This document shows, in pieces, positions 15,248 to 23,028 of a DNA stretch of 40,135 nucleotides. The DNA comes from CAZMLC01 sp964567125. GTDB lineage: Bacteria; Verrucomicrobiota; Kiritimatiellia; RFP12; UBA1067. Below the pieces are notes generated by a model. It was not told where the DNA came from. It did no database searches and saw nothing but the letters and a program-made list of their open reading frames with translations. Position 1 is the stretch's first letter. Every line of letters begins with the position of its first letter. The DNA is taken from positions 1-40,135 of the forward strand of contig CAZMLC010000016.1 of the NCBI GenBank assembly GCA_964567125.1, given 5' to 3'. Both the position numbers and the translations under genes were made by a program.

Positions 15248-16942
15248 ATGACCCGTACAGCAGACACGTTTGTCAAATCGATTTTGCGGAAGACCGGGCT
15301 CTTCAGCGATCTTCAGCTCGACCAGATTCTTGCAGCAGACCGTTCTGATGGAAATGGTATCACGGGTGTCGTGGCGCGTCTGGGCATCACAACCGAGGAA
15401 CAATTTCTCAAGAAAATCGGCGAGCTACTGGGATTTGCCTACACCGATCTTGCGGATGCACGGCCTTCCGATGAGGCGCTGAACAGCTTGCCGGCACGCG
15501 CGGTTTACCAGTACAACGTCTTGCCGCTTTCCGTGGTGAATAACACCCTCACCGTCGTAACGTCCGACCCTTTCAACACGAGCATGACCGACGGGCTGCG
15601 CCTTGCGGCCAGCCGCCCTGTGCGCGTCTCCCTCGCCGTACGCGAAGAAATTGATAAAGCGATCCGCAAGTATTACGGCGTGGGCGCTGATGCCATCGAA
15701 AAGATGATCGAAGACGGCCGTTACGAAGTCGATTCGGACCTGGCGTCAATCTCGAAAATCGATGTCAACGAAATAGGCGCTGAAGCGTCGATTGTCAAAT
15801 TCGTCAACCAGATCATCGCTGAGGCAGACCGTCAGGGTGCCACGGATATCCACGTGGAGCCGATGGAAGATGAACTCCGCATCCGCTACCGCATTGACGG
15901 CATGTTGCACAAGGTCGACGTCCCTCCCCAGCTGAACAAGCTGAAAGCCGCCATCATCTCGCGTATCAAGGTGATGGCCAATCTGGATATCGCGGAGAAG
16001 CGGTTGCCGATGGATGGGCGTATTGGCATCCGGTTGAACAATGACGACATCGACATCCGCGTCTCGACCATGCCGACCGCATACGGCGAATCGATCTCGC
16101 TCCGTCTCTTACAGAAAGCCGGAAACTTCGTTAAACTGCACGATCTCGGCTTTTGCGAGCGCGATGAAACGCACATCATCAAATTGATCAACCGTCCGAA
16201 CGGCATCTTCCTCGTAACCGGTCCGACCGGTTCGGGAAAATCGACGTCACTCTACGCCTTCCTGCATGAAATCAACAAGATGCACGTGCGTATTTTAACG
16301 GCGGAAGACCCGATCGAATATGAGATGCCCGGCATCAACCAGGTGCTGGTCCGCCAGGACATCGGACTGACCTTTGCCCGCGCCCTGCGCGCCTTTCTGC
16401 GTCAGGATCCCGACATCATCATGGTGGGGGAAATCCGCGACGGTGAAACCGCTGAAATCGCCATCAACGCCTCGCTGACGGGCCATCTGGTCTTCAGCAC
16501 CTTGCACACCAACGACTCGGCCGGCGCCTTCCCGCGTCTCATCGATATGGGCGCTGAACCCTTCCTCGTGGCCTCCGCCGTAGCCGGCGTATTGGCCCAG
16601 CGTCTGGTGCGCCGCCTCTGCCCCAAGTGCAAGCGCGAAATCCCGCTGGATATGAAGTGGTACGATCTGCCCTATCCGCCGAGCAAGCAGACAGTCTTTG
16701 AACCGAATGGCTGTGACTACTGCAAGAAGACGGGCTATAAAGGCCGCGGCGGTCTCTTTGAATTGCTGGTGGTCAACGAGGAAATCGAATCGTTCATCAT
16801 CGGGCGCAAGACCTCCGCGGAAATCCGCGAAGCCTCGCTGCGCGGCGGCATGAAGACGCTGCGCGAAGACGGCTGGCAGAAGGCGTTCCGCGGCATGACC
16901 TCGGTTGAGGAGCTGATCCGCGTCACAGAGGATACTGAATAA
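15248..16942 (+). CDS. gspE: Type II secretion / type IV pilus assembly ATPase (GspE/PilB family)
   Basis: A hexameric ATPase of 564 aa that powers pseudopilus assembly from the cytoplasmic side. It has an N-terminal GspE/MshEN domain (about 20-150), then the ATPase with Walker A GPTGSGKST at 325-333, an Asp box ILTAEDPIEYE, Walker B QDPDIIMVGEIRD and a His box HLVFSTLHTND. The C-terminal zinc-type tetracysteine is C-P-K-C ... C-D-Y-C. The ATG at 15248 is chosen because AAGG lies 8 nt upstream; the GTG at 15221 would add nine unconvincing residues. The stop TAA shares its last base with the ATG of gspF. GspE and PilB cannot be told apart with full certainty, but the pseudopilin set downstream fits secretion. 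Confidence 0.92.
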   Translation: MTRTADTFVKSILRKTGLFSDLQLDQILAADRSDGNGITGVVARLGITTEEQFLKKIGELLGFAYTDLADARPSDEALNSLPARAVYQYNVLPLSVVNNTLTVVTSDPFNTSMTDGLRLAASRPVRVSLAVREEIDKAIRKYYGVGADAIEKMIEDGRYEVDSDLASISKIDVNEIGAEASIVKFVNQIIAEADRQGATDIHVEPMEDELRIRYRIDGMLHKVDVPPQLNKLKAAIISRIKVMANLDIAEKRLPMDGRIGIRLNNDDIDIRVSTMPTAYGESISLRLLQKAGNFVKLHDLGFCERDETHIIKLINRPNGIFLVTGPTGSGKSTSLYAFLHEINKMHVRILTAEDPIEYEMPGINQVLVRQDIGLTFARALRAFLRQDPDIIMVGEIRDGETAEIAINASLTGHLVFSTLHTNDSAGAFPRLIDMGAEPFLVASAVAGVLAQRLVRRLCPKCKREIPLDMKWYDLPYPPSKQTVFEPNGCDYCKKTGYKGRGGLFELLVVNEEIESFIIGRKTSAEIREASLRGGMKTLREDGWQKAFRGMTSVEELIRVTEDTE

Positions 16943-18183
16943 TGCCCGCATTTACCTACAAAGCGCTCGCGCGCGATGGCCGCAAGGTCGAAGGTTCGCT
17001 GGATGCAGCGGATCGCCGTGCGGCGTTGGTCGCCGTTGAACGCATGGGGTATACGCCGATTTCAGTACTCGAAACCAAAGTGAAGAAAGCGGTCAAAAAA
17101 GAGTCGCTCTGGAATCTCAAGATCGGCAATGCGCCGTTGCGCATGAAGTCCTCGGAAGTCCTGCTGTTCACATCGGAACTCAGCGACCTTCTGGAAGCGG
17201 GCATGACGCTGGGCGCGGCGCTCAACTGTCTGGCCAATCAGGGCGAAGCGGATTCTGCGCAGGCCTTTATCGCCGGCGATTTGCGCGACCGGATTATCCG
17301 CGGCGAACAGCTCTCGGATGCAGTCACCGCGCATCCTTCCACGTTTCCACCATTGTACGGCAACATGATTCACGCCGGCGAAGCCTCGGGAGCAATGATC
17401 GAAGTGCTGCGCCGCCTTGTGGAACACTATGAACGCAACGAGAGCATGAAATCGAAGATCACCTCGGCCATGACCTATCCGATCGTGGTGCTGATCTTCG
17501 GCGTCGTGACGGTCATTTTCGCCATGGTCAAGGTGCTACCCCAGTTTAAGAAAATCTTCGACAGCATGGGCACGGCGCTGCCTTTGCCGACGCGAATCCT
17601 CATGGGGTCAAGCGATTTTATGCTCAAATACGGCATCTTTGTCGGCCTTGCCATCTTCGGCGGGATCGTGATGCTGAAACGCTACATCAAGACGCCCGAA
17701 GGCCGTTTCAAGTGGGATTCAATGAAGCTGAAGGCGCCGCTTATCAAGGGGATCATCGCCTGCGGATCGTTTTCAACGCTGGCCTACACCTTGAAGACCC
17801 TGCTCTCCAACGGCGTCAATGTGCTGCAGGCGCTGAAAATCGCCGAGGAGACCTGCGGCAACGCCGTCATCGCCGAAGCGCTGCGCACGGCCCGTCAGCG
17901 CGTCACGGACGGCACCTCGATTTCAGGACCGCTGGCCAGCAGCAAGGTCTTTCCCAAGATGATGACGGACATGTTGGCCGTGGGCGAACAATCCGGCGAC
18001 ATGCCCAGTTCACTGGGCCATATCGGCCGCCGGTATGAAAGCGAAATGGATCGCAACATCAAGATCTTTACCAACGCGCTTGAACCGATTCTGATCGTCT
18101 CGATCGGCGCGGTTGTCGGCTTTGTCGCCGTCAGTATCCTGATGGCTGTCTTTAAGGTCACCTCCTCGCTGGGAGGCAAATAA
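16942..18183 (+). CDS. gspF: Type II secretion inner-membrane platform protein (GspF/PilC family)
   Basis: A 413-aa protein with two T2SSF domains (about residues 70-190 and 275-400) and three hydrophobic spans near 175-195, 225-245 and 380-405. The first residues MPAFTYKALARDGRKVEGSLDA are the classic start of the family. LLFTSELSDLLEAGMTLGAAL and FSTLAYTLKTLLSNGVNVLQAL are the two internal repeats. It links the GspE ATPase to the growing pseudopilus. It starts on the last base of the gspE stop codon. Confidence 0.92.
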   Translation: MPAFTYKALARDGRKVEGSLDAADRRAALVAVERMGYTPISVLETKVKKAVKKESLWNLKIGNAPLRMKSSEVLLFTSELSDLLEAGMTLGAALNCLANQGEADSAQAFIAGDLRDRIIRGEQLSDAVTAHPSTFPPLYGNMIHAGEASGAMIEVLRRLVEHYERNESMKSKITSAMTYPIVVLIFGVVTVIFAMVKVLPQFKKIFDSMGTALPLPTRILMGSSDFMLKYGIFVGLAIFGGIVMLKRYIKTPEGRFKWDSMKLKAPLIKGIIACGSFSTLAYTLKTLLSNGVNVLQALKIAEETCGNAVIAEALRTARQRVTDGTSISGPLASSKVFPKMMTDMLAVGEQSGDMPSSLGHIGRRYESEMDRNIKIFTNALEPILIVSIGAVVGFVAVSILMAVFKVTSSLGGK

Positions 18184-18221
18184 CACAAGCCCTTTTCATG
18201 AATCAAAACAGGAGATGCACA

Positions 18222-18626
18222 ATGAAGAAGAACGAACAAAAGAACATGCGGAAAAAACAGCGGCGCAGCGGCTTTACTTTGGTGGAGTTGCTCTTGGTCG
18301 TGGCCATTCTGGGCATCCTCGCAGCGGTCGTCATTCCGAATGTGATCGGACACGATGAAGAGGCTCGCAAAGCGGCCACGCGCACGAGCATCACGGCCAT
18401 TGAACAGGCGGTGCAGATCTTCGCCATGCGCCACAACGGCAAGCTGCCGGACACGCTGGACGAACTGACGCAAGGCACGGACGAGCTTCCGGGCTTGCTC
18501 AAAGAGAATGCGCTCAACGATTCCTGGGGTTCACCCTTTTCCTATACGAAGCAAGGCAAAAAATTCAAAGTTATCTCGGCCGGGGCTGATTTGGAAACCG
18601 GTACGGACGACGACATCACCAACTAA
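18222..18626 (+). CDS. gspG: Major pseudopilin GspG
   Basis: A 134-aa prepilin. A 17-residue basic leader ends in Gly, followed by FTLVELLLVVAILGILAAVVIPNVIG, with cleavage by prepilin peptidase expected before Phe18 and Glu at mature position 5. The globular part ends in ISAGADLETGTDDDITN, the calcium-binding C-terminal loop typical of GspG. The ATG at 18222 is preferred over the one at 18198 because AGGAG lies 7 nt before it. It follows gspF by 38 bp. This gene is the strongest reason to call the cluster type II secretion, not type IV pili. Confidence 0.92.
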   Translation: MKKNEQKNMRKKQRRSGFTLVELLLVVAILGILAAVVIPNVIGHDEEARKAATRTSITAIEQAVQIFAMRHNGKLPDTLDELTQGTDELPGLLKENALNDSWGSPFSYTKQGKKFKVISAGADLETGTDDDITN

Positions 18627-18655
18627 CCTGTCCCGCTGTCGAAAAGGAACGGCGC

Positions 18656-19378
18656 ATGTCCGCCTGCACGCGACGAAACTTTGGCTTCACCCTGATTGAA
18701 CTTTTGATCGTGATCGTCATCCTTGGCGTCATGGCGGCGCTCGTCGGTCAAAATTTCAATGTAGGATCAGACACAACACGCGTGCGCACCGCAACGCGCG
18801 GCGTATTACAGGTGTCGCGCTATGCGCGGACCATGGCCCTGCTCCATCAAACGCCGGTCACGCTGACCTTCACGACGTCAGGCAAGCTGAGCGTGAAAGG
18901 CGCGGGCGATACCGGCGGAAACAGCTTCGTTACGGCCAAGGCGTTTGCCGCCACAGCGATCCAGACGTCCGCCACGGGTGACGTTCCCTCGGAGGACGAA
19001 GCCGAGACCAACATGCTCGTCAACGAACCGGACCCGCAATCCGCGGGTGGTTCGGGCGGTGCCAGCTACACGCTGGCCGATCTGGATTTTGAAAAGAGTT
19101 ACGAAGGCATCGCGTTTCAATTTCTGGGCTTTACGGACTCGTTTGAACCCACCGCTTCGGATTCCGAGCTGATGCAGCCGATCGAGGACGGCACCAATGT
19201 TGTCGATGCCGCCAGCGATACCGCCTACCAGGCGGTGGTGCGTTACAACAGCAATGGGACCTGCCGCCCTTACAAAGTCAAGGTCACGACTGAGGCGGGG
19301 AACGAGGCGGTCTTTTCGCTGACCGTCATCGTCAGCCCGCTGGGATCTGCACGCGTTGAGGAGGATGAGGAAAAATGA
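18656..19378 (+). CDS. Minor pseudopilin, GspH-like
   Basis: A 240-aa prepilin-like protein. The leader ends at Gly10, followed by FTLIELLIVIVILGVMAALV. After the helix, VLQVSRYARTMALLHQTPVTLTF is the typical GspH/FimT arrangement. It is longer than the usual GspH (about 170-200 aa) because of a Glu/Asp/Ser/Gly-rich insert around residues 100-175. A Shine-Dalgarno AAGGAA lies before the ATG. It overlaps the next gene by 4 bp. The minor pseudopilin role at the pseudopilus tip is inferred from family and position. Confidence 0.78.
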   Translation: MSACTRRNFGFTLIELLIVIVILGVMAALVGQNFNVGSDTTRVRTATRGVLQVSRYARTMALLHQTPVTLTFTTSGKLSVKGAGDTGGNSFVTAKAFAATAIQTSATGDVPSEDEAETNMLVNEPDPQSAGGSGGASYTLADLDFEKSYEGIAFQFLGFTDSFEPTASDSELMQPIEDGTNVVDAASDTAYQAVVRYNSNGTCRPYKVKVTTEAGNEAVFSLTVIVSPLGSARVEEDEEK

Positions 19379-19776
19379 GAAGCGATGCCGGATTTACACT
19401 GATCGAGATCCTCCTCGCGACCATGATTCTCGCCATGGGCTTGGTTTCGCTCATGGCCAGCCTTGGCCAATGCGCGCAGATGATGAGCGCATCGAAGGAG
19501 TTCCAGGATGCCCAGTATGTCTTTGCCTTGGGCGAGCTGAAATACCCGTTGCTCGAGACGAACAAGGTCGAGGACGATCTTCCCGTTGACCCCGATTCGA
19601 CGCTCGTTGAAGGCTACACCTTTGAGCGGACCGTTGACGAAAAGGAACTTGACACCAATCAGGTGGATGATAATCTCTATATCGTCCGCACGCGTGTTTC
19701 CTGGGGAACAGGCGAGAACGATTACGAGGAACTTGTGCGGTACGTTTTACAGTCCAAATCAAAACCCAAACAGTGA
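19375..19776 (+). CDS. Minor pseudopilin, GspI-like
   Basis: A 133-aa prepilin-like protein with a very short leader ending at Gly6 followed by FTLIEILLATMILAMGLVSLMASLG. The size and the small acidic globular domain (ending in SWGTGENDYEELVRYVL) fit GspI or GspV/PilV-type minor pseudopilins. It overlaps the GspH-like gene by 4 bp (ATGA), so it is translated with it. No GspJ or GspK gene and no secretin (GspD) gene is present next to it, so the rest of the machine must be encoded elsewhere. Confidence 0.72.
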   Translation: MRSDAGFTLIEILLATMILAMGLVSLMASLGQCAQMMSASKEFQDAQYVFALGELKYPLLETNKVEDDLPVDPDSTLVEGYTFERTVDEKELDTNQVDDNLYIVRTRVSWGTGENDYEELVRYVLQSKSKPKQ

Positions 19777-19784
19777 GGTCGCGC

Positions 19785-20192
19785 ATGAAAAAGGAAATCT
19801 TCGCACGATGTATCGTGCTGATGTGTCTGACAGGATGTATTTCAACGGAACAGGCGGCAAAGCATGCGCATCAGGACGGGGCCCTCCGCGCAGCCGGCAC
19901 ATCGATGCACGTAAGCAATTACGGATACTTTCTTTTCAATTCCATTCCAATTGTGAGCGGGGATGCGCAAGCCCCGGGAGAAGTCGCATGGTTTCAAGAC
20001 GATGTCACGCTTGAGCACGTACAACGCGTGCTGGTCAATCAGGCGGATCAACAAAAAACCGCACTCATCGACATCGCACCAACCCTGTCGTCAACGTGCT
20101 GGCTCGGCTTTCCGACGTTCGGACTCGTGTGGTACAAGGAAGTCCAGGTCTCCGGCGTGATCGTCAACCCCAAAAAACAGGTGACCCCATGA
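19785..20192 (+). CDS. Small lipoprotein of unknown function (tandem copy 1)
   Basis: A 135-aa predicted lipoprotein: a basic start, a hydrophobic stretch and a lipobox L-T-G-C at residues 14-17. The mature part has SNYGYFLFNSIPIVSGD, then a region rich in Val/Gln, and ends with TFGLVWYKEVQVSGVIV. The ATG at 19785 is preferred (GAGG 6 nt before) over the GTG at 19773. It starts 8 bp after the GspI-like gene and overlaps the next gene by 4 bp. It clearly resembles its downstream neighbour, so the pair arose by duplication. Function unknown. Confidence 0.78.
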   Translation: MKKEIFARCIVLMCLTGCISTEQAAKHAHQDGALRAAGTSMHVSNYGYFLFNSIPIVSGDAQAPGEVAWFQDDVTLEHVQRVLVNQADQQKTALIDIAPTLSSTCWLGFPTFGLVWYKEVQVSGVIVNPKKQVTP

Positions 20193-20572
20193 GCATTCTT
20201 TCACGCGTATTCCTCTTGCCGGCGCTGATCCTTTGCGGCTGCGCATCCGTTGACACAGCCACATGTTTTCCCAAGGAACATGCAGGACTTCAACAACCCA
20301 TCGCGTCCATTGCGGTCGAAAACACAGGCTATTACCTCTTCGGCGTATTGCCGATTCTGGGCGGCGATCCGCACTATCCCAACACGGCGAGCAGTGTTTT
20401 TGGCGAAAGCGCGACCATTGAAAACAATTTTCAAATGATGAACCAGGCTGCTCAGCCGCTCGGCGGAAAAACCTACGCGCATGCTGAATCCGAAATCATC
20501 TGGACCGGTTCATTTTCAATGTGGATCGTCTGGAAAAAGACGGTGCACACGCGCGCCCTGATCATGCGTTAG
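20189..20572 (+). CDS. Small lipoprotein of unknown function (tandem copy 2)
   Basis: A 127-aa predicted lipoprotein with a hydrophobic signal and a lipobox-like L-C-G-C. It shares with copy 1 the block N-x-G-Y-x-L-F-x-x-x-P-I-x-x-G-D (here NTGYYLFGVLPILGGD), a middle Asn/Gln-rich segment, and a C-terminal WIVWKKTVHTRALI matching VWYKEVQVSGVI. The ATG at 20189 overlaps the stop of copy 1 (ATGA). Its own stop abuts, with no gap, the stop of the convergent minus-strand gene. Function unknown; co-transcription with the pseudopilin genes suggests an envelope role. Confidence 0.78.
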   Translation: MSILSRVFLLPALILCGCASVDTATCFPKEHAGLQQPIASIAVENTGYYLFGVLPILGGDPHYPNTASSVFGESATIENNFQMMNQAAQPLGGKTYAHAESEIIWTGSFSMWIVWKKTVHTRALIMR

Positions 20573-21529
20573 CTAAGGCGCTGAAGGCGCGCGCGCCTCC
20601 TCTGCAACCAGCAGATCAAGCATCGTGAGCACGATGGCGCCCGTTGTATGCAGACTCCCGACGGAGAGCTTATCCAGGGTGTCAGCAGGTGTGTGCCAAT
20701 AGTCATTCGCGCCCGGCGTGCTTCCGTAGTGAAAATCAATCAGATCGATCGCCGGGAATCCCTGGTCCAGAAACGGCTGATGATCATCCAGAATCGCGCC
20801 ATCGAAAAGACCGACATGCTGCCGCAGATTCACTGCGTCCGCTGCGCGCAAAGCCAAGACCCGCAATGCCGCTGAGCTGTTCCGCGGAACCTGGATCTTC
20901 AGATCGCGATCGCCGATCATGTCCATCAGGATTACGGCTTTGACTGTCACCTGATCGCGCTTCAGTTGCCGGGCCAGATACGTGCTGCCATGCAGACCAT
21001 CGTCAGGACCATAGGCCACGCGGCACTCCTCGCCATCCAGAAATCCCGCCAGAATACGGTACGCTGGCTGCGCACGCTGCAGAACGCGCACCAGCTCCAG
21101 CAGTAACCCCGTGGATGAACCGCCATCGTTTGCGCCTTGGAAATCAGGCGCGATGCCGGATTTTGTATCCATGTGTGAAAGGAGCACAATGGTCGCGCTT
21201 TTTTTTCCGGGGATCTCGGCCAACACATTGAAGAAGGGTTGTTCGCCCGCACGCGTCATCGCCGTAAACGCCTGGATCTGGGCAGACACACCCATGTCCT
21301 GAAGCTGACGATGCAACCAGGAGGCCGCCTTCTGCGCGCCGGGAGTAGTTGCGTCGCGCGGCGTGCATGCGGTCACAAACGCCGTCACAAAAGCCATCGC
21401 GTTGGAGGCATTCTCCTGTGAGAAAATCAGCGGTTTCCGCACCTCGACCGAGGGTACACTGCGCGTACACCCCGTCATACCACTGATCATGAAACAGCCC
21501 AAAAAGCATCGTGCCAGATATCCATTCAT
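20573..21529 (-). CDS. M28-family lipoprotein, glutaminyl-peptide cyclotransferase-like
   Basis: A 318-aa protein with a lipobox M-T-G-C (Cys21), so it should be membrane-anchored outside the cytoplasm. The M28 zinc-enzyme core is clear: SHMDT (His119), GANDGGSSTG (Asp135), DGEE (Glu167/168), LMDMIGD (Asp203) and YWHTPADTLDK (His279). The segment ILDDHQPFLDQG has Asp-Asp-His, as in glutaminyl cyclases, where most M28 aminopeptidases have Ser-Asp-His; GLHGSTYLARQL also recalls glutaminyl cyclases. It could thus form N-terminal pyroglutamate on exported proteins, or be an aminopeptidase. It has its own promoter. Confidence 0.8.
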   Translation of the reverse strand: MNGYLARCFLGCFMISGMTGCTRSVPSVEVRKPLIFSQENASNAMAFVTAFVTACTPRDATTPGAQKAASWLHRQLQDMGVSAQIQAFTAMTRAGEQPFFNVLAEIPGKKSATIVLLSHMDTKSGIAPDFQGANDGGSSTGLLLELVRVLQRAQPAYRILAGFLDGEECRVAYGPDDGLHGSTYLARQLKRDQVTVKAVILMDMIGDRDLKIQVPRNSSAALRVLALRAADAVNLRQHVGLFDGAILDDHQPFLDQGFPAIDLIDFHYGSTPGANDYWHTPADTLDKLSVGSLHTTGAIVLTMLDLLVAEEARAPSAP

Positions 21530-21569
21530 AATTCGTTCCGTCTTTACATGCTAGCCAATCCTATACGGA

Positions 21570-21582
21570 TGTTACAGTAACA
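21570..21582. promoter_or_regulatory. 13-bp palindrome over the -10 of the M28 gene
   Basis: TGTTAC-A-GTAACA is a perfect inverted repeat that covers the predicted -10 of the minus-strand promoter, an ideal place for a repressor. No regulator gene is nearby. Confidence 0.35.
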
Positions 21583-21602
21583 CATGCGGAAAGAGGCGTC
21601 AA
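21574..21602 (-). promoter_or_regulatory. Predicted promoter of the M28 lipoprotein gene
   Basis: On the minus strand TTGACG (21602-21597), 17 bp, TACTGT (21579-21574). The start would be near 21567, giving a leader of about 38 nt. Confidence 0.5.
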
Positions 21603-21665
21603 CGACGGTCCCCACTTATGTATACAATGATGACCATTATTTAAAATATTTTCACGTTTGAAATA

Positions 21666-21695
21666 TAGACAGCGCCGCCACGAGGATGCTATACT
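21666..21695 (+). promoter_or_regulatory. Predicted promoter of the second Gfo/Idh gene
   Basis: TAGACA (21666-21671), 18 bp, TATACT (21690-21695), about 40 bp before the ATG at 21737. The promoter diverges from that of the M28 gene within a 207-bp gap. Confidence 0.5.
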
Positions 21696-21736
21696 GATGA
21701 TACATAACAAGCATTTACTAAACAAGGGACCTACAC

Positions 21737-23008
21737 ATGAACGCATTCAGCAGAAGGACGTTTTTAAAACACGCTGCGAGTTGTGCAGCCTTCACGATCG
21801 TTCCCGCGCACGTCTTGCGCTCGGAAACAGCGCCCAGCAATCAACTGACGCGCGCACTGATCGGGTTTGGCGGAATTGCCCAATCCGGCAACCATCTTGG
21901 ATTTAAGGACACGCGCCTGATTGCGCTTTGCGACCCCGATGCCCATCGCGTGGAGAACGGCATTGCGCGGGCCAAGCAGAACGGCTATGGGAAGGTTTTC
22001 GCCTGCAAGGATTTCCGCGAAATCCTCGCTATGCCGGATGTCGATATTGTTCACATCTGCACGCCGCCGCACTGGCATGGCGTGATGTCCGTCATGGCGG
22101 CTGAGGCGGGCAAGGATATCTGGTGTGAAAAACCCATGACGCGCACCATCGGAGAAGGTCGCCGGGTCATGGAGGCTGTGAAAGCTAACAACCGTATGTT
22201 CCGTCTCAACACCTGGTTCCGTTTCATGGGCGGCTTCTACGGTTTCGGAACGGACGTCAAACCCATCAAGAAAGTCGTTGAAAACCGGTTGCTCGGCTGG
22301 CCGTTGAAAGCGGTTGTCGGCGCAAACACCGGATTCTCGCTGAAATTCGGCTGGAGCGGATACACGAATTTGACGCCGCAACCGGTGCCGGATTATTTTG
22401 ATTATGATCTCTGGCTGGGACCTGCGCCCTTTAAACCCTATCACCCGCATCGGACACACAGCACCTTCCGCGGGTACTGGGACTACGATGGCGGCGGCCT
22501 CGGCGATATGGGCCAGCACTATCTCGATCCGGTCCAATACCTGCTTGAAAAAGACACAACCAGTCCGATTCAGGTCGAAGTCGATGCGCCCCTGCAGCAT
22601 CCGGATGCCGTCGGTTCTTTCCGGCGCATCACCATGACTTATGCAGACGGTTGCCAAATCGTTCTCGATGGCGATGACTCGCTCAAGGGCGTTCCCTTCC
22701 TGGAAGGTCCCAAAGGCAAGCTCTGGCCGCGCATGAAGTCGGACATTCCCAACCTTGAATCCATCCTCCAGGAGTTGCCTGATCCGGCTCCGCAGCAGAC
22801 CGACTTTGTCGATTCCTGCAAATACCGGAAGACATTTACACTCAACGAGCAGAACGCCTTCCGTTCCTGCACCATCTTTAACCTGGCGATTGTCGGCATG
22901 CGCCTGGGACGCGGATTCAAATTTGATCCAGTCAAGCTCTGCGCAGTCAATGATCCTGCGGCAGACCGCTTTATCTATCAGCAAATGCGCGATCAATGGG
23001 CTATTTAA
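21737..23008 (+). CDS. Tat-exported Gfo/Idh/MocA family oxidoreductase (second copy)
   Basis: A 423-aa protein with a Tat signal S-R-R-T-F-L-K at residues 5-11. The Rossmann segment has LIGFGGIAQSG (41-51), ALCDPDAH, ICTPPHWHG and C-E-K-P-M-T (130-135; Lys132 the likely catalytic residue). YWDYDGGGLGDMGQHYLDPVQYLL matches the C-terminal domain of the family. It is only moderately similar to the copy at 4117-5496, so it probably acts on a different sugar or polyol. A HEAT-repeat secreted protein gene follows after 20 bp. The long open frame antisense to it is a codon-bias shadow. Confidence 0.9.
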   Translation: MNAFSRRTFLKHAASCAAFTIVPAHVLRSETAPSNQLTRALIGFGGIAQSGNHLGFKDTRLIALCDPDAHRVENGIARAKQNGYGKVFACKDFREILAMPDVDIVHICTPPHWHGVMSVMAAEAGKDIWCEKPMTRTIGEGRRVMEAVKANNRMFRLNTWFRFMGGFYGFGTDVKPIKKVVENRLLGWPLKAVVGANTGFSLKFGWSGYTNLTPQPVPDYFDYDLWLGPAPFKPYHPHRTHSTFRGYWDYDGGGLGDMGQHYLDPVQYLLEKDTTSPIQVEVDAPLQHPDAVGSFRRITMTYADGCQIVLDGDDSLKGVPFLEGPKGKLWPRMKSDIPNLESILQELPDPAPQQTDFVDSCKYRKTFTLNEQNAFRSCTIFNLAIVGMRLGRGFKFDPVKLCAVNDPAADRFIYQQMRDQWAI

Positions 23009-23028
23009 CGTCATCGAGGAACTTGAAT

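Noticed and set aside
21764..23014. 416-aa minus-strand open frame across the second Gfo/Idh gene
   Set aside because: Same reasoning: it lies exactly antisense to a conserved gene and shows no family motif.
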